A DNA stretch of 64,000 nt from Pseudoalteromonas piscicida. GTDB taxonomy: Bacteria > Pseudomonadota > Gammaproteobacteria > Enterobacterales > Alteromonadaceae. A program made the position numbers and the translations under genes. The stretch spans positions 871,501-935,500 of the forward strand of contig NZ_CP021647.1 in assembly GCF_002208135.1 (NCBI RefSeq), read 5' to 3'. Numbering within the stretch: the first letter of the stretch is position 1; every line of letters begins with the position of its first letter. The notes under the pieces were generated by a model. The model had not been told where the DNA came from. It ran no database searches and saw only the letters and a list, made by a program, of their open reading frames with translations. Shown here piece by piece: positions 35,909-45,538 of the stretch.

Positions 35909-37462
35909 ATGGTTAAAATAACAGGTACTTTATTTGCCGTTTCGTCTTTGTTATTTGTTTCTGGTTGCGGTGGTGGGAGTGATTCAAATGACCCTGTACC
36001 GGATCCGATTAAACCGCCGCCAGATCCAGTTATAGTTGAGCCCGATCCCAGCGTGTTTATGGACGCAATTGAGCTGCAGGGAAAGCAGTATGTCGCTGAT
36101 GCAATTGAAGTAATAACGTCGGAAGGCATAAACTGTGCAAATACGACAGCGACTCATGAGATGTGCGATATCGTTAACGTAAAGTTTAACGATGGGGTGT
36201 TTGACCAATCTCGGACAAAACCATCGCAAACATTGCTAGTTTTAGATTACGGAATGGACTTTCATACGGCGCTTAGATACCGATCTCGAGTTAAAGCTGC
36301 GTTTAAATATGACCCTCAATCCAAAACTTTTATCGCGGATAACCCAGAGGTAAACCTTTCAAAGCTGGGAGTTAAACTTTTAACAGAGGTCAATCAGTTT
36401 ACCTTTACGAATGAAAAATTTGACTCTCCGCAGCCAGCATTTCTACCCGCCGCGTGGTTATCTGATCTCGCTATTAAATATAGGGCGGTAGTGCCTGCTG
36501 ATAAAGCAGATAGAGTCACGAAGCGCAATTTTAATAGTCATGGCACTAAGGTATTTGGTTATCTTGCTCAGCATAACCCTGAGGCAGAGTTTGTTGCTAT
36601 TGATACTGAGTCTTTCTCACCTTTTATTCAGCATAAAAACGCGCTCTGTGCGCAAGATGTCAGTGAATTTTCTCGTTTCATGACAAGTGCAGCAAGCTCG
36701 TTAACTGCAGATATTATTGAAGCGAACGAAGTTGAATTTATTAACTATTCGGGCGGCTTTACGCTACAAGATGTGTATATCGCATGGGAGCAAAATGCGT
36801 GTGCGGGAGAGCTGAATAACGCAAAAGCTACTGAATTTTTATATGCTTTAAAGCCTGTTTATGAGGCAATATTTGGCTCACCCAGAGCGCTTGCATTTCA
36901 TGCAGGCAATATTGATGCTGTGACAAGCAATGATGAATTGGATCTCATGCCATTTAGCAATCGAGTTCGGGTTTATCAGTATTCTACTTCAGCAAAAAAC
37001 ACGACAATTCAGCCATTTGGAAAGTCTGAGTGGCAACAGGTTTATGTCGAGCAGCCAGACAGTTTTGTCGGCAATGAAAGCATCGATTTGTATATTAATG
37101 TTGGTTATGACCCATACGACAGCACGGAAAAAAATAGTACGCCTAAAATGGAACCTGATGTGCTTGGTATGCGCTATGGTGTAGAGCAAGCCTTGTATGG
37201 CTCCTCTTGGACAACACCAGTTGCAACATCATACGCGATAAATGAGCAGGTAAAGCTTGCTACTGAAACGGGTGTGAGTACCTTTAACCCTCAGGTGTTA
37301 AAAACAAGACTACTACCAGACTCTTGTAATGATTCTGGCGGCTATCAAGGAAATGAGGCGCTCGCTAAGTTTATTGAGCAAGGGCAGGGGATGTGTCGTA
37401 TTCAGGACCCATTGCGTCACCGAGCTGATGAGCTGAATCGTATCGGATATTTGAGCCGGTAA
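35909..37462 (+). CDS. Divergent subtilase-like lipoprotein (paralogue B)
   Basis: 517 residues. A lipobox (FVSGC, Cys20) and a Gly/Ser/Pro-rich linker ('GGGSDSNDPVPDPIKPPPDP') predict attachment to a membrane. The rest aligns along its full length with the preceding protein, with the same triad: Asp113 (LLVLDYGMD), His211 (NSHGTKVFGYLAQHNPEAEF), Ser433 (GSSWTTPVATSY), and the shared C-terminus 'GMCRIQDPLRHRADELNRIGYL'. The duplication thus yielded one free and one anchored form. Substrate unknown. A 160-base gap separates the two genes, so it may have its own promoter. Confidence 0.83.
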   Translation: MVKITGTLFAVSSLLFVSGCGGGSDSNDPVPDPIKPPPDPVIVEPDPSVFMDAIELQGKQYVADAIEVITSEGINCANTTATHEMCDIVNVKFNDGVFDQSRTKPSQTLLVLDYGMDFHTALRYRSRVKAAFKYDPQSKTFIADNPEVNLSKLGVKLLTEVNQFTFTNEKFDSPQPAFLPAAWLSDLAIKYRAVVPADKADRVTKRNFNSHGTKVFGYLAQHNPEAEFVAIDTESFSPFIQHKNALCAQDVSEFSRFMTSAASSLTADIIEANEVEFINYSGGFTLQDVYIAWEQNACAGELNNAKATEFLYALKPVYEAIFGSPRALAFHAGNIDAVTSNDELDLMPFSNRVRVYQYSTSAKNTTIQPFGKSEWQQVYVEQPDSFVGNESIDLYINVGYDPYDSTEKNSTPKMEPDVLGMRYGVEQALYGSSWTTPVATSYAINEQVKLATETGVSTFNPQVLKTRLLPDSCNDSGGYQGNEALAKFIEQGQGMCRIQDPLRHRADELNRIGYLSR

Positions 37463-37485
37463 TCGACCCGCTGTAATAATGTAAA

Positions 37486-37526
37486 AATGAATCGAAGTCG
37501 CATGTTGTTGTGTGCTTCGATTCATT
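37486..37526 (+). terminator. Hairpin after the subtilase-like pair
   Basis: AATGAATCGAAG (37486-37497) pairs perfectly with CTTCGATTCATT (37515-37526). The following sequence is only weakly T-rich, so it is a likely but not certain intrinsic terminator. Confidence 0.65.
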
Positions 37527-37616
37527 ACCTTATTTCCGCTGAAGATCATAAACTTCAATTGATGCTCTTCTATATGCGCGCTAAAATAGTGTTTTAGCAA
37601 TAATCGAGACCATATT

Positions 37617-38816
37617 GTGTCTGTAACTCGCTCGTTAGTCCAAACTCTGTCTGAGTGCATTGAACATGTGCTAGATACTTCTCTTCATGCCGATAAAGCA
37701 TTAACTCAACTGCTCCAGAATAACCCTCAGTGGAACCTTGATGAAAGGCAGTATGTGGTGAGCAACTATTATCATATTTTCCGTTTTAAACGGTTACTGG
37801 CTTACCTACTTGAGCATGAAGAAATGCCGCTAGATGGTTTTGGCTACTGGTTAACTTGCCAAGTTGTTACAGGGCAGCCGCTGCCGGAGTGGGTGGATAC
37901 TGAGCGTTATAATCAGGAACAGCTACAAAGCTTAATTGAGCAGGCACCTCAGGCCGTTCGTCTATCTTTACCTGATTGGTTGCATGAGGTTGCATCTGAA
38001 CAACTGGGCGAGCAGTGGCCTGCGGTTGCATCCGCGCTAAATCAGAGTGCTCAGCAATATTTGCGAGTCAATAGCCTAAAAAGCGATATTGCGACAGTGA
38101 CAGAGTCTCTGGCAAAAGAAGGGATCAAGGTTTCACACGTTGCGCTTGATTCTCATATCGCGCTAAAAGTTGAGTCCAATAGCCATCTGTTCCGCTCTCA
38201 AGCATTTCAGTCTGGTTGGTTTGAAATGCAAGATGCAGGCTCTCAGCAAATCGTGCCTTTTTTAGAAATACAGCCTGGTCATAAGGTGGTTGATGCCTGT
38301 GCAGGCGCCGGTGGCAAGAGTTTGCATATTGCTGCGCTGATGGAGAATAAAGGGCGCTTGTTATCTATGGATATCCATGAACATAAGCTTGAAACACTGA
38401 AACAACGAGCGAAACGTGCGGGCGTGCATGTGGCTGAAACACGCGTTATTCAAAACAATAAAACTATTAAGCGCCAAAAAGAGAAGTTTGATCGGGTGCT
38501 ACTGGATGTGCCGTGCTCAGGTCTTGGCGTATTAAAGCGTAATCCAGATGCAAAGTGGCACTTGAATTCGCAAAATTTGGACACACTTATTGCTTTGCAA
38601 ACCGATGTGCTAGCGCGTTACAGCCAAATGTGTAAGGTGGGCGGCAAACTGGTGTATGCAACTTGCTCAATTCTACCTTCTGAAAATGAGCAGCAGGTTG
38701 AACGCTTTTTGGCAAATAACCCCAATTGGCAGTTAGAAGATTCTCTACGTTTACTTCCAGGAGTAAATTCGGAATTTGACGGTTTTTATGCCGCACGATT
38801 AGTAAAAAATAGTTAG
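37617..38816 (+). CDS. RsmB/NOP2-family rRNA m5C methyltransferase
   Basis: 399 residues, cytoplasmic, starting with GTG. The SAM-binding motif 'VVDACAGAGGKSLHIAALM' and the two catalytic cysteines of NOP2/Sun m5C methyltransferases are present: Cys300 in LDVPCSGLGVLKRNPDAKW and Cys350 in YATCSILPSENEQQVERFL. The N-terminal ~180 residues are a helical substrate-binding region. It lacks the full-length NusB-like domain of canonical RsmB and is nearer to the shorter RsmB/RsmF-like proteins, so the exact methylated cytosine is uncertain. A DUF2999 gene follows eight bases after the stop. Confidence 0.92.
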   Translation: MSVTRSLVQTLSECIEHVLDTSLHADKALTQLLQNNPQWNLDERQYVVSNYYHIFRFKRLLAYLLEHEEMPLDGFGYWLTCQVVTGQPLPEWVDTERYNQEQLQSLIEQAPQAVRLSLPDWLHEVASEQLGEQWPAVASALNQSAQQYLRVNSLKSDIATVTESLAKEGIKVSHVALDSHIALKVESNSHLFRSQAFQSGWFEMQDAGSQQIVPFLEIQPGHKVVDACAGAGGKSLHIAALMENKGRLLSMDIHEHKLETLKQRAKRAGVHVAETRVIQNNKTIKRQKEKFDRVLLDVPCSGLGVLKRNPDAKWHLNSQNLDTLIALQTDVLARYSQMCKVGGKLVYATCSILPSENEQQVERFLANNPNWQLEDSLRLLPGVNSEFDGFYAARLVKNS

Positions 38817-38824
38817 GAAACAAG

Positions 38825-39076
38825 ATGAATCCAATCATTGCATTACTTAAAGAGCACAATATTTCGGATGAACAGATCCAAGCGGTATTTACCCAGCTGA
38901 CTGAAAATCCAATGATGGCGATGGCGACTATTCAGCAACTAGGTATTCCACCCGAAAAGCTTCAACAGTTGATGGCTTTGGTAATGCAAAATCCTGCATT
39001 GATCAAAGAAGCAGTTAACGAATTAGGTCTTGATTTTGAAAAGGTTGAGGCTGCAAAAGCACAGCTAAAACAGTAG
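38825..39076 (+). CDS. DUF2999 small protein
   Basis: 83 residues, helical, without signal or membrane segment. 'MNPIIALLKEHNISDEQIQAVFTQLTENPMMAMATIQQLGIP' and 'LIKEAVNELGLDFEKVEAAKAQL' match DUF2999 as I recall it from Vibrio, Shewanella and Pseudoalteromonas. Function unknown. It follows the methyltransferase by eight bases with an AGGAAACAAG site, so the two are probably one operon. Confidence 0.85.
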   Translation: MNPIIALLKEHNISDEQIQAVFTQLTENPMMAMATIQQLGIPPEKLQQLMALVMQNPALIKEAVNELGLDFEKVEAAKAQLKQ

Positions 39077-39084
39077 CATTAATG

Positions 39085-39124
39085 GCTAGGCCCTAGACAA
39101 GCTCAGCCTTGTCTAGGGTCTAGC
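39085..39124. terminator. Strong convergent hairpin
   Basis: CCCTAGACAAG (39091-39101) pairs with CTTGTCTAGGG (39108-39118), extended outward by GCTA/TAGC across a small bulge. It lies between the tail-to-tail DUF2999 and DUF3667 genes. There is no T run, so it may act in both directions or simply stabilise 3' ends. Confidence 0.6.
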
Positions 39125-39143
39125 TAAATAGCTCACATACAGA

Positions 39144-39902
39144 TCAAATTTTGTGAGTAAAACCACTGTATACCCCAAACAAAAATGCGAAAATAACAGA
39201 AAATAGTGACGAGCCTATCGCGTAGGCAAGTGCTGCCTTACCCCAATTTTTCCACTTTACAAGCCCATGTTCCGCCATTTTATAGTTAAGTACTATGCTG
39301 TACAAACCAGAAAATAAGAGCGAAAGAATTGCGAACAGCTGCTCGCCGAATATACCCAACATTAGTGGAATTGAGAATAGCAGGACGCTTAGGGTTAAAA
39401 TGAGTAGGTGTCCTATCGTGTACTCCAGCATTGTGTAGGGCGCAGAACGATATACTAGCTTAGAGGCTAATCCGAGTAAAAATGCCAGAATAAAGACGCG
39501 ATAAACATGAGTTGCCTCATAAAGTGCGATTTCAGATTGCCATTTGAGCTGATCTTTCGATTCCAAAAGTTGACTGCTGGGCATGAAACTGATTTCAAGT
39601 AGATGCGAGGCAAGCACGATCACTGTGAGTAGAATAAAACTAAACTTGAAGGGATTACCAAAGCGACTTCTCTGTCCATTCAGATATCCAAGAATGGTCT
39701 TAAAAGGTCGAAGCAATAATCCAAAAAGTAATTTAAAAAAAGGGGATTCGAGTTCAAGCAGTGCGCTTTGAAGCAAAATGCGTAAGTGTTTAAAGGTCAA
39801 TCTCGACGCTTTTTTCTGTCCGCAACCTGAGCAGTACTCGCCAACAAGTTGAGTGTGACAATTTAAACAGTGCGATTGATTGTCAAAATTTGCGTGATCC
39901 AT
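39144..39902 (-). CDS. DUF3667 zinc-ribbon membrane protein
   Basis: 252 residues. The N-terminal zinc-ribbon 'HCLNCHTQLVGEYCSGCGQKKASRLTFKHL' (CxxC...CxxC) followed by an 'ELESPFFKLLFGLLLRPFKTILGYLNGQRSRFGNPFKFSF' segment and five hydrophobic helices is diagnostic of DUF3667. Function unknown; family members are inner-membrane proteins. The downstream gene on the same strand starts 50 bases upstream of it (39953-40942 ends there), so they may be co-transcribed. Confidence 0.85.
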   Translation of the reverse strand: MDHANFDNQSHCLNCHTQLVGEYCSGCGQKKASRLTFKHLRILLQSALLELESPFFKLLFGLLLRPFKTILGYLNGQRSRFGNPFKFSFILLTVIVLASHLLEISFMPSSQLLESKDQLKWQSEIALYEATHVYRVFILAFLLGLASKLVYRSAPYTMLEYTIGHLLILTLSVLLFSIPLMLGIFGEQLFAILSLLFSGLYSIVLNYKMAEHGLVKWKNWGKAALAYAIGSSLFSVIFAFLFGVYSGFTHKI

Positions 39903-39952
39903 AGATGCATTTATTATTTTTTAATATCGATGAATGCTACCTTTTTTTGTCT

Positions 39953-40942
39953 CTAATAATCAAACAAAATAGCTGTTAAGGCCCACTTTTCCAGTACCCC
40001 ATCTGAACTTATCGTAGTGAGCACATTGTTATCGGAGATGTGCACATCATAAACGGTGCTGCCCAAATTCAGTTGTGCAATTGGCCAACTGACAATCTCT
40101 TTTCCCGACGTTAATTCCCATAGCGAAATATATTCCTTGGAAGAGGTGGTTAGCAGAAACTTGTCGTCAGCTACGAATTGTGCACTTCGGAAAAACTTGA
40201 AGCGCTGAGGATAGGATAGAGATAACACTGCTTGACCTGTGCGCGTATCAATGAATTTTTGGTCTTGCAGGGCGTCAGATACGAACAGCCAGTTTTCATT
40301 TTGTGATAATGCCAAACTGGTAATACGATGAGGCAGCTCATAGTCTACAGTGACTTCTTTACTAGTTAACTCAAGCCTTTTAGCGTGGCCATCTAAAGAG
40401 GCCGAGTAGAGCGAGGTCAAGTTACGATTAAAAATCAAATGTGTAATGCTACTTTCGTGAAGGTTTATTGTGGTGATGATTTGCTCATCTAAACTCAAAA
40501 GTAGTACGCTGCCGTCATTGTAGCCAAGGGCGATAAACTGCTCGTCGCTGGACCACTGGGCCTTGGTAACGCGGATAAACGAGTCAAACTCAGGTAATGG
40601 ATAACTGACAACTTCGTTTGAGTGCAATTGCCAGATGTTGAGTTGGGTGTCCGAAATACTCAGAATACTGCGCTTGCTCGGCGCTATTAAAGCGTCACGA
40701 AAAGTAAGTTGGTATTTACTTCCTTCGATTTGTTTAATGAGCTGTTGGCTTTGGTTATCCCATACTTGTAGTAAATGATCGTCAATGAGTAACAAGGTTA
40801 GCGCCGCGTCACTAGAAAGTTGGGCGAGGCTAACCGGCAACTGAGTCAATTGTATTTGCTCTGTTGGCTCTAGAGTTTGCCTTTTGCTACATCCTGTGAG
40901 GATAAGCAAAGCGACTATCATTGCGTAAAAAGCGAGTCTCAT
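39953..40942 (-). CDS. WD40-like beta-propeller lipoprotein
   Basis: 329 residues. A lipobox (ILTGC, Cys18) is followed by about seven weak WD40-type blades ('ITHLIFNRNLTSLYSASLDGHAKRLEL', 'HISDNNVLTTISSDGVLEKW'). It should be anchored to the periplasmic face of a membrane as a protein-protein interaction scaffold. Partner unknown. No strong ribosome-binding site was noted. Confidence 0.85.
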   Translation of the reverse strand: MRLAFYAMIVALLILTGCSKRQTLEPTEQIQLTQLPVSLAQLSSDAALTLLLIDDHLLQVWDNQSQQLIKQIEGSKYQLTFRDALIAPSKRSILSISDTQLNIWQLHSNEVVSYPLPEFDSFIRVTKAQWSSDEQFIALGYNDGSVLLLSLDEQIITTINLHESSITHLIFNRNLTSLYSASLDGHAKRLELTSKEVTVDYELPHRITSLALSQNENWLFVSDALQDQKFIDTRTGQAVLSLSYPQRFKFFRSAQFVADDKFLLTTSSKEYISLWELTSGKEIVSWPIAQLNLGSTVYDVHISDNNVLTTISSDGVLEKWALTAILFDY

Positions 40943-41082
40943 TCTATACCTTAAGTTTTAGCCTTTCCCTCTTTCTTAAAGAAAGTTAAACACATTCTAA
41001 TGACAGTACCAAAAATGGCTTGTGCTGTATTTATATATCGGCGTAAGGTAAAGCTCCATTAATATTAACCTTGGAGTAGGGA

Positions 41083-41966
41083 ATGAAAGGGTTTCTTGGT
41101 TTAATGTTACTTGCCGCAATTTGGGGTGGCTCATTTTTATTTATGAAGGTGGCTGCCGGTGTCCTTGGCCCAGCTGTACTCATTGAATTTAGAGTCTTAT
41201 TTGGTGCGCTAACGCTCGCCGCGGTTGCTTTAGTATTAAAGCGCAATTTACATTTTTGGCAATATAAAAAGCACTTTTTAATCCTTGGACTGTTTAACTC
41301 AGCGTTACCTTTTATGCTATTCGCTTATGCCGTGCAAACGCTTGATGCTTCTATGCTCTCAATTTTAAATTCAACTGCACCATTTTGGGGTGTGCTAATC
41401 AGTGTGTTTTGGCTAAAAGTGCCGACTCAAAAGTCGGTGTGGCTAGGTTGTGGGTTTGGGATTGCAGGTGTTATCACGCTAGTCGGGTTGGATAGCACCG
41501 TACTGGATGAGGGCGTATGGCTGCCTATTATTGCAACCTTGTGTGCGACTTTGAGCTATGCGGTGGCCTCTCATTACACCAAAACGGCACCAAAAATGAG
41601 CGCATTTAATCATGCCCATGGTAACTTATGGGCTCTGCGCTATTGGTGTTGCCGTTTATTTGGTTTATGCCAATGAGGGAAATGCCTGACTCTACAGTGA
41701 TAAGTGCGGTAGTCGGTCTTGGCGTATTATGCACGGGCGTTGCCTATATTCTCTATTTTAAGTTAGTTGAAGATCTTGGCGCTGCGTCTGCTTTATCCGT
41801 TACCTTTTTAATTCCCGTGTTTGGGATTTTATGGGGACATCTCTTTTTACAAGAGCAAATAGGTGCTAACACAATCCTTGGCAGTATTTTAGTCTTGCTT
41901 GGAGTCAGCCTAGTAACTGGACTACATGAAAAGATATTCCCGCCAAAAGCGATAAAGAAATTGTAG
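41083..41966 (+). pseudogene. EamA/DMT-family transporter, one-base frameshift
   Basis: The first frame (41083-41676) gives an EamA repeat, 'FLGLMLLAAIWGGSFLFMKVAAGVLGPAVLIEFR...', and the start of the second; the second frame (41628-41966) continues 'GSALLVLPFIWFMPM' and 'ALSVTFLIPVFGILWGHLFLQEQIG'. The break lies at 41626-41628, where the sequence reads AACTTATGGGC; an extra A (TTAATGGGC) would restore 'HAHGNLMGSALL' and a ~294-residue ten-helix inner-membrane exporter. DMT transporters export amino acids or metabolites; substrate unknown. GGAG and TAGGG precede the ATG. Again a single base, so sequence error is likely. Confidence 0.87.
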
Positions 41967-42022
41967 GTGAGAAAAGTGGTGGCCCTTTAACATGGTGCGG
42001 CCAAAAAAGCGCTCCTCAGAAA

Positions 42023-42047
42023 CGATAAAAGGGCCTAAAGGCCCTTT
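42023..42047 (-). terminator. Terminator of the nup-udk unit
   Basis: AAAGGGCC (42028-42035) and GGCCCTTT (42040-42047) form a hairpin that on the minus strand is followed by TTTTATCG. Confidence 0.8.
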
Positions 42048-42138
42048 GGTGAAGTATCGTTCAAGTTAGTGTGGTCACTTTAACCCCTTAAAGCAACCAA
42101 CCAATTGTTTTGCAACTGCGGCTTATCTCAATAAGTTT

Positions 42139-43362
42139 CTAAGCTAGCGAGAGGAAGAAACCTGCAATTGCTGCACTCATGAGGTTAGCCATAGACCCTG
42201 CTAACACTGCTCTGAGCCCTAGGCGAGCGATATCCTTTCTACGACTTGGGGCCATACCACCAAGTCCGCCTAGTAAGATGGCAATCGACGATAAGTTAGC
42301 AAATCCACATAAAGCAAATGTGACAATCGCTTGAGTGTGCGTGCTCAACGTATCGCGATAATTCATATAATCTAGGTAGGCAACAAACTCGTTAACTACC
42401 AATTTTTGGCCGATAAAACTACCTGCCGTCACGGCTTCCGACCAAGGTACCCCAAGTAGCCAAGCAACAGGGGCAAAGACGTAGCCTAAAATTTCTTGTA
42501 GCGTCAGTGTTGGGTAATCAAAAATTCCACCAATACTGCCTAGTAAACCGTTTAGTAGCGCAATAAGTGCCACAAACGCAAGTAGCATCGCACCTACGTT
42601 CAGTGCTAAGTGCATACCGCTTGATGCACCTGATGCTGCTGCGTCAATTACGTTTACTGGTTTATCATCACCACTATCTACATCAGATAGGTTTTCGTGT
42701 GGCTTCTCGGTTTCTGGCACAATCATTTTTGCCATTAAGAAACCACCAGGAGCTGCCATAAAGCTCGCGGCAATGAGGTATTTAAGCTCAACACCAATCG
42801 CCACATAGCCCGCCATAACGGAACCTGCTACCGTCGCCAAACCGCCCACCATAACTGCAAACAACTCTGATTGCGTCATTTTTGGAATAAACGGTTTTAC
42901 GATCAAAGGGGCTTCCGTTTGGCCGACAAAAATATTTGCCGTAGCTGAAAGCGACTCTGGTCGTGACGTTTGCAGCAGCTTTTGCAAGCCACCACCTAAA
43001 ATTTTAATGATCCAGTTCATGATACCAAGGTGATACAACACAGCAACGAGTGCCGAGAAGAACACGATCACTGGTAATACCTGAATCGCAAAGATAAACC
43101 CTAGCGAGTCTTGTTTGGCTAATGGCCCGAACAAGAAACCGATACCGTCATTAGCATAGCTAATCACTTTGGCAACCGCGCTAGACATTGAAGCTAATAC
43201 ATTTTTGCCTGCTTCAATAAAGAGTACAAAGCCACCAATAAGGACTTGCAATAAAAATGCAACGCCTACGGTACGCTTATTAATAGCACTGCGATTTGTC
43301 GAACACGCAAATGCTACGCCTAGGAGCATCATCATGCCCACTAAGCTCATAATTGTTGTCAT
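42139..43362 (-). CDS. CNT-family (NupC-type) concentrative nucleoside transporter
   Basis: 407 residues, polytopic inner membrane. The CNT signatures '[37 protein letters not shown]', '[39 protein letters not shown]' and '[27 protein letters not shown]' are all present. It imports nucleosides with Na+ or H+. It lies 12 bases downstream of udk on the same strand, so uptake and the first salvage step are one operon. Confidence 0.95.
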   Translation of the reverse strand: MTTIMSLVGMMMLLGVAFACSTNRSAINKRTVGVAFLLQVLIGGFVLFIEAGKNVLASMSSAVAKVISYANDGIGFLFGPLAKQDSLGFIFAIQVLPVIVFFSALVAVLYHLGIMNWIIKILGGGLQKLLQTSRPESLSATANIFVGQTEAPLIVKPFIPKMTQSELFAVMVGGLATVAGSVMAGYVAIGVELKYLIAASFMAAPGGFLMAKMIVPETEKPHENLSDVDSGDDKPVNVIDAAASGASSGMHLALNVGAMLLAFVALIALLNGLLGSIGGIFDYPTLTLQEILGYVFAPVAWLLGVPWSEAVTAGSFIGQKLVVNEFVAYLDYMNYRDTLSTHTQAIVTFALCGFANLSSIAILLGGLGGMAPSRRKDIARLGLRAVLAGSMANLMSAAIAGFFLSLA

Positions 43363-43374
43363 GCCAATTTCCCG

Positions 43375-44004
43375 TTATTCTTGTAGCAAATATTTTATTT
43401 TACTTTTAATAATATCAATCGCAACGCGATTCATACCGCCACGGGTCACAACCAAGTCGGCATTATGCTTGGATGGCTCGATAAACTGATAAAACATCGG
43501 TCTTACCGTCGCCTGATATTGTTCTACCACAGATGACAGACTTCTTCCTCTGTGCTCTATATCTCTTTGCATGCGACGCAGCAAACAAATATCCAAAGGT
43601 GTATCAATAAACACCTTGATATCAAACTCTTCACTTAATGCAGGATCGCTCAGTAGTAATATACCCTCGACGATTAGTATCTTAGCAGGATTTACTATTC
43701 GGGTTTTATCACTACGTGTATGCTGTCCGTAATCGTAGGTAGGAACCTCTACGGATTCACCTAGGCGAAGCTTAGTTAAATGCTCGCGTAACAGCTCGTG
43801 TTCAAACGCATCAGGATGATCATAATTCGTTTGAGTACGATGCTCTATAGGTAAATGCGATTGATCTTTATAATAGGCGTCCTCTTCGATTACCGCGATA
43901 GTGCCTGAGGCAAGCTCATTCACTAATTCGTTGTAGATCGTTTGACTAAAAAGAGACTTACCAGACGCAGATGCGCCAGCTATGGCTATAATAGTTCGTG
44001 TCAC
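43375..44004 (-). CDS. udk: Uridine kinase
   Basis: 209 residues. P-loop GASASGKS (~residues 9-16), 'IEEDAYYKDQSHLPIEHRTQTNYDHPDAFEH' and 'TYDYGQHTRSDKT' and 'ILIVEGILLL' are diagnostic of uridine kinase; the length is normal. It phosphorylates uridine and cytidine with ATP/GTP. It is co-directional with the CNT transporter and divergent from deoB-deoD, giving a compact nucleoside salvage locus. Confidence 0.95.
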   Translation of the reverse strand: MTRTIIAIAGASASGKSLFSQTIYNELVNELASGTIAVIEEDAYYKDQSHLPIEHRTQTNYDHPDAFEHELLREHLTKLRLGESVEVPTYDYGQHTRSDKTRIVNPAKILIVEGILLLSDPALSEEFDIKVFIDTPLDICLLRRMQRDIEHRGRSLSSVVEQYQATVRPMFYQFIEPSKHNADLVVTRGGMNRVAIDIIKSKIKYLLQE

Positions 44005-44108
44005 TAAAGTTCACACCCAGCAGTTGTTTATGTTGGAAGATCACAATAGCAAAAAAGACACGATTAATCTCTTTTGCCTCGCTTAATGAGCAAATTTAAC
44101 GGGTTTGG

Positions 44109-44219
44109 CGGACTCAAAACAGGACTTATGTCCGCTTGAGTGCGACAGAGCTAAATTAGCAAGATCGCAGCTTTTCGTGAATTTTGTGACTATTTTATGA
44201 CAGCGGACTTATGTCCTGT
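44109..44219. promoter_or_regulatory. Palindromic sites between udk and deoB
   Basis: The 12-base palindrome GGACTTATGTCC occurs twice (44122-44133 and 44205-44216). With flanks the two copies are inverted: ACAGGAC-nnnn-GTCCGC (44119-44135) and its mirror at 44203-44219, 83 bases apart. The first is also nested inside ACTCAA (44112-44117)/TTGAGT (44136-44141). Two identical palindromes in a divergent promoter region suggest operators for one regulator controlling both nup-udk and deoB-deoD. The remainder of the 308-base gap has no gene. Confidence 0.6.
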
Positions 44220-44312
44220 ACGATTTTTTTAACCAAACATAAAGTAACCATCGCTTCAGGTAACCATGTATTTAAGAATAAATAACAGCCTGAGCAGTAT
44301 AGAGAGGTATCT

Positions 44313-45524
44313 ATGGCAAGAGCAATCATTTTAATGGCGGATAGCCTAGGCATTGGCGCAGCACCGGACGCAGAAAAGTTTGGTGATGTTGGCGCTAATA
44401 CTCTCGCACACTTATTGCAGGCGTATAAAGAAGAAAAAGGGCAAGCGTTAGACTTACCGAATCTTTCTAAACTAGGCCTTATTGCAGCATGTGAAGCTGC
44501 AGGTAAAGAAACTTGCGCCGTGGCGCAAACTATAGAACCAAGTGCTGCTTGGGGATTTGCAAAAGAATTATCGAGTGGTAAAGACACGCCGTCTGGCCAC
44601 TGGGAAATGGCAGGGGTGCCAGTATTGTTTGATTGGGGTTACTTCCCAAATACAACCCCCTGTTTCCCACAAGAATTTATAGATGAATTGTGCAAACGTG
44701 CAGACATACCTGGCATTTTGGGTAACTGTTATGCGTCGGGCACAACGATTTTAGAACAGCTGGGTGAAGAACACGTACAAAGCGGTAAGCCGATTTGCTA
44801 CACCTCAGTTGATAGCGTCTTTCAAATAGCCGCTCATGAACAATCGTTTGGACTTGACAAGCTTTATCAAGTATGTGAAATCGCACGGGCACTGCTTGAT
44901 GAAATGAATATAGGACGAGTGATTGCGCGGCCATTTATAGGCACTTCAAGTGCCGACTTTATTCGTACAGGTAATCGCCGAGACTATTCGGTATTACCGC
45001 CTTCGCCGACTGTGCTAGATAAGCTAGCCAATGACGGTGGCGAAGTAATTAGTATTGGTAAAATTGCAGATATCTATGCGCATCAAGGGATCACACAAAA
45101 GCACAAAGCACCGGGTCTTTTGAATCTGCTAGCGAAGACAAGCGAAGTGATGGACACAGCGCCGGACCACAGCCTTATCTTCACCAACTTAGTCGACTTC
45201 GACGAAAAGTTTGGTCACCGCAGAAATGCAGTGGGATATGCAGAAGCACTTGCTGAGTTTGACGCATTTTTGCCGGAAATTATTGCCAAACTAAAAGCTG
45301 ATGACTTACTTTTAGTGACTGCCGACCATGGTTGTGACCCAACCGCAGAAGGTACAGATCATACGCGAGAGTACGTGCCCGTATTGGCATATACACCGGG
45401 TATGAACAATACTCCGTTAGGAGAAAGACAAAGTTTTGCTGACATAGGTCAAACGCTTGCCCAGTGGTTTGATTTAGATGCAACGCAGTACGGTGAAGGC
45501 TTTAAGGCCGAGATAAAAGCCTAA
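44313..45524 (+). CDS. deoB: Phosphopentomutase
   Basis: 403 residues, normal length. Metal-binding/catalytic segments of the alkaline-phosphatase superfamily are visible: '[25 protein letters not shown]' at the N-terminus, '[13 protein letters not shown]' with the phosphorylated Thr, '[15 protein letters not shown]' and '[24 protein letters not shown]'. It interconverts (deoxy)ribose-1- and -5-phosphate in nucleoside breakdown. GAGAGG precedes the ATG. deoD follows after 14 bases, forming deoBD. Confidence 0.97.
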   Translation: MARAIILMADSLGIGAAPDAEKFGDVGANTLAHLLQAYKEEKGQALDLPNLSKLGLIAACEAAGKETCAVAQTIEPSAAWGFAKELSSGKDTPSGHWEMAGVPVLFDWGYFPNTTPCFPQEFIDELCKRADIPGILGNCYASGTTILEQLGEEHVQSGKPICYTSVDSVFQIAAHEQSFGLDKLYQVCEIARALLDEMNIGRVIARPFIGTSSADFIRTGNRRDYSVLPPSPTVLDKLANDGGEVISIGKIADIYAHQGITQKHKAPGLLNLLAKTSEVMDTAPDHSLIFTNLVDFDEKFGHRRNAVGYAEALAEFDAFLPEIIAKLKADDLLLVTADHGCDPTAEGTDHTREYVPVLAYTPGMNNTPLGERQSFADIGQTLAQWFDLDATQYGEGFKAEIKA

Positions 45525-45538
45525 CTAAAGGAAACAAT

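Noticed and set aside
44150..44205. Possible Crp site (TGTGA...TATGACA) before deoB
   Set aside because: The second half-site is too poor a match to TCACA to call.
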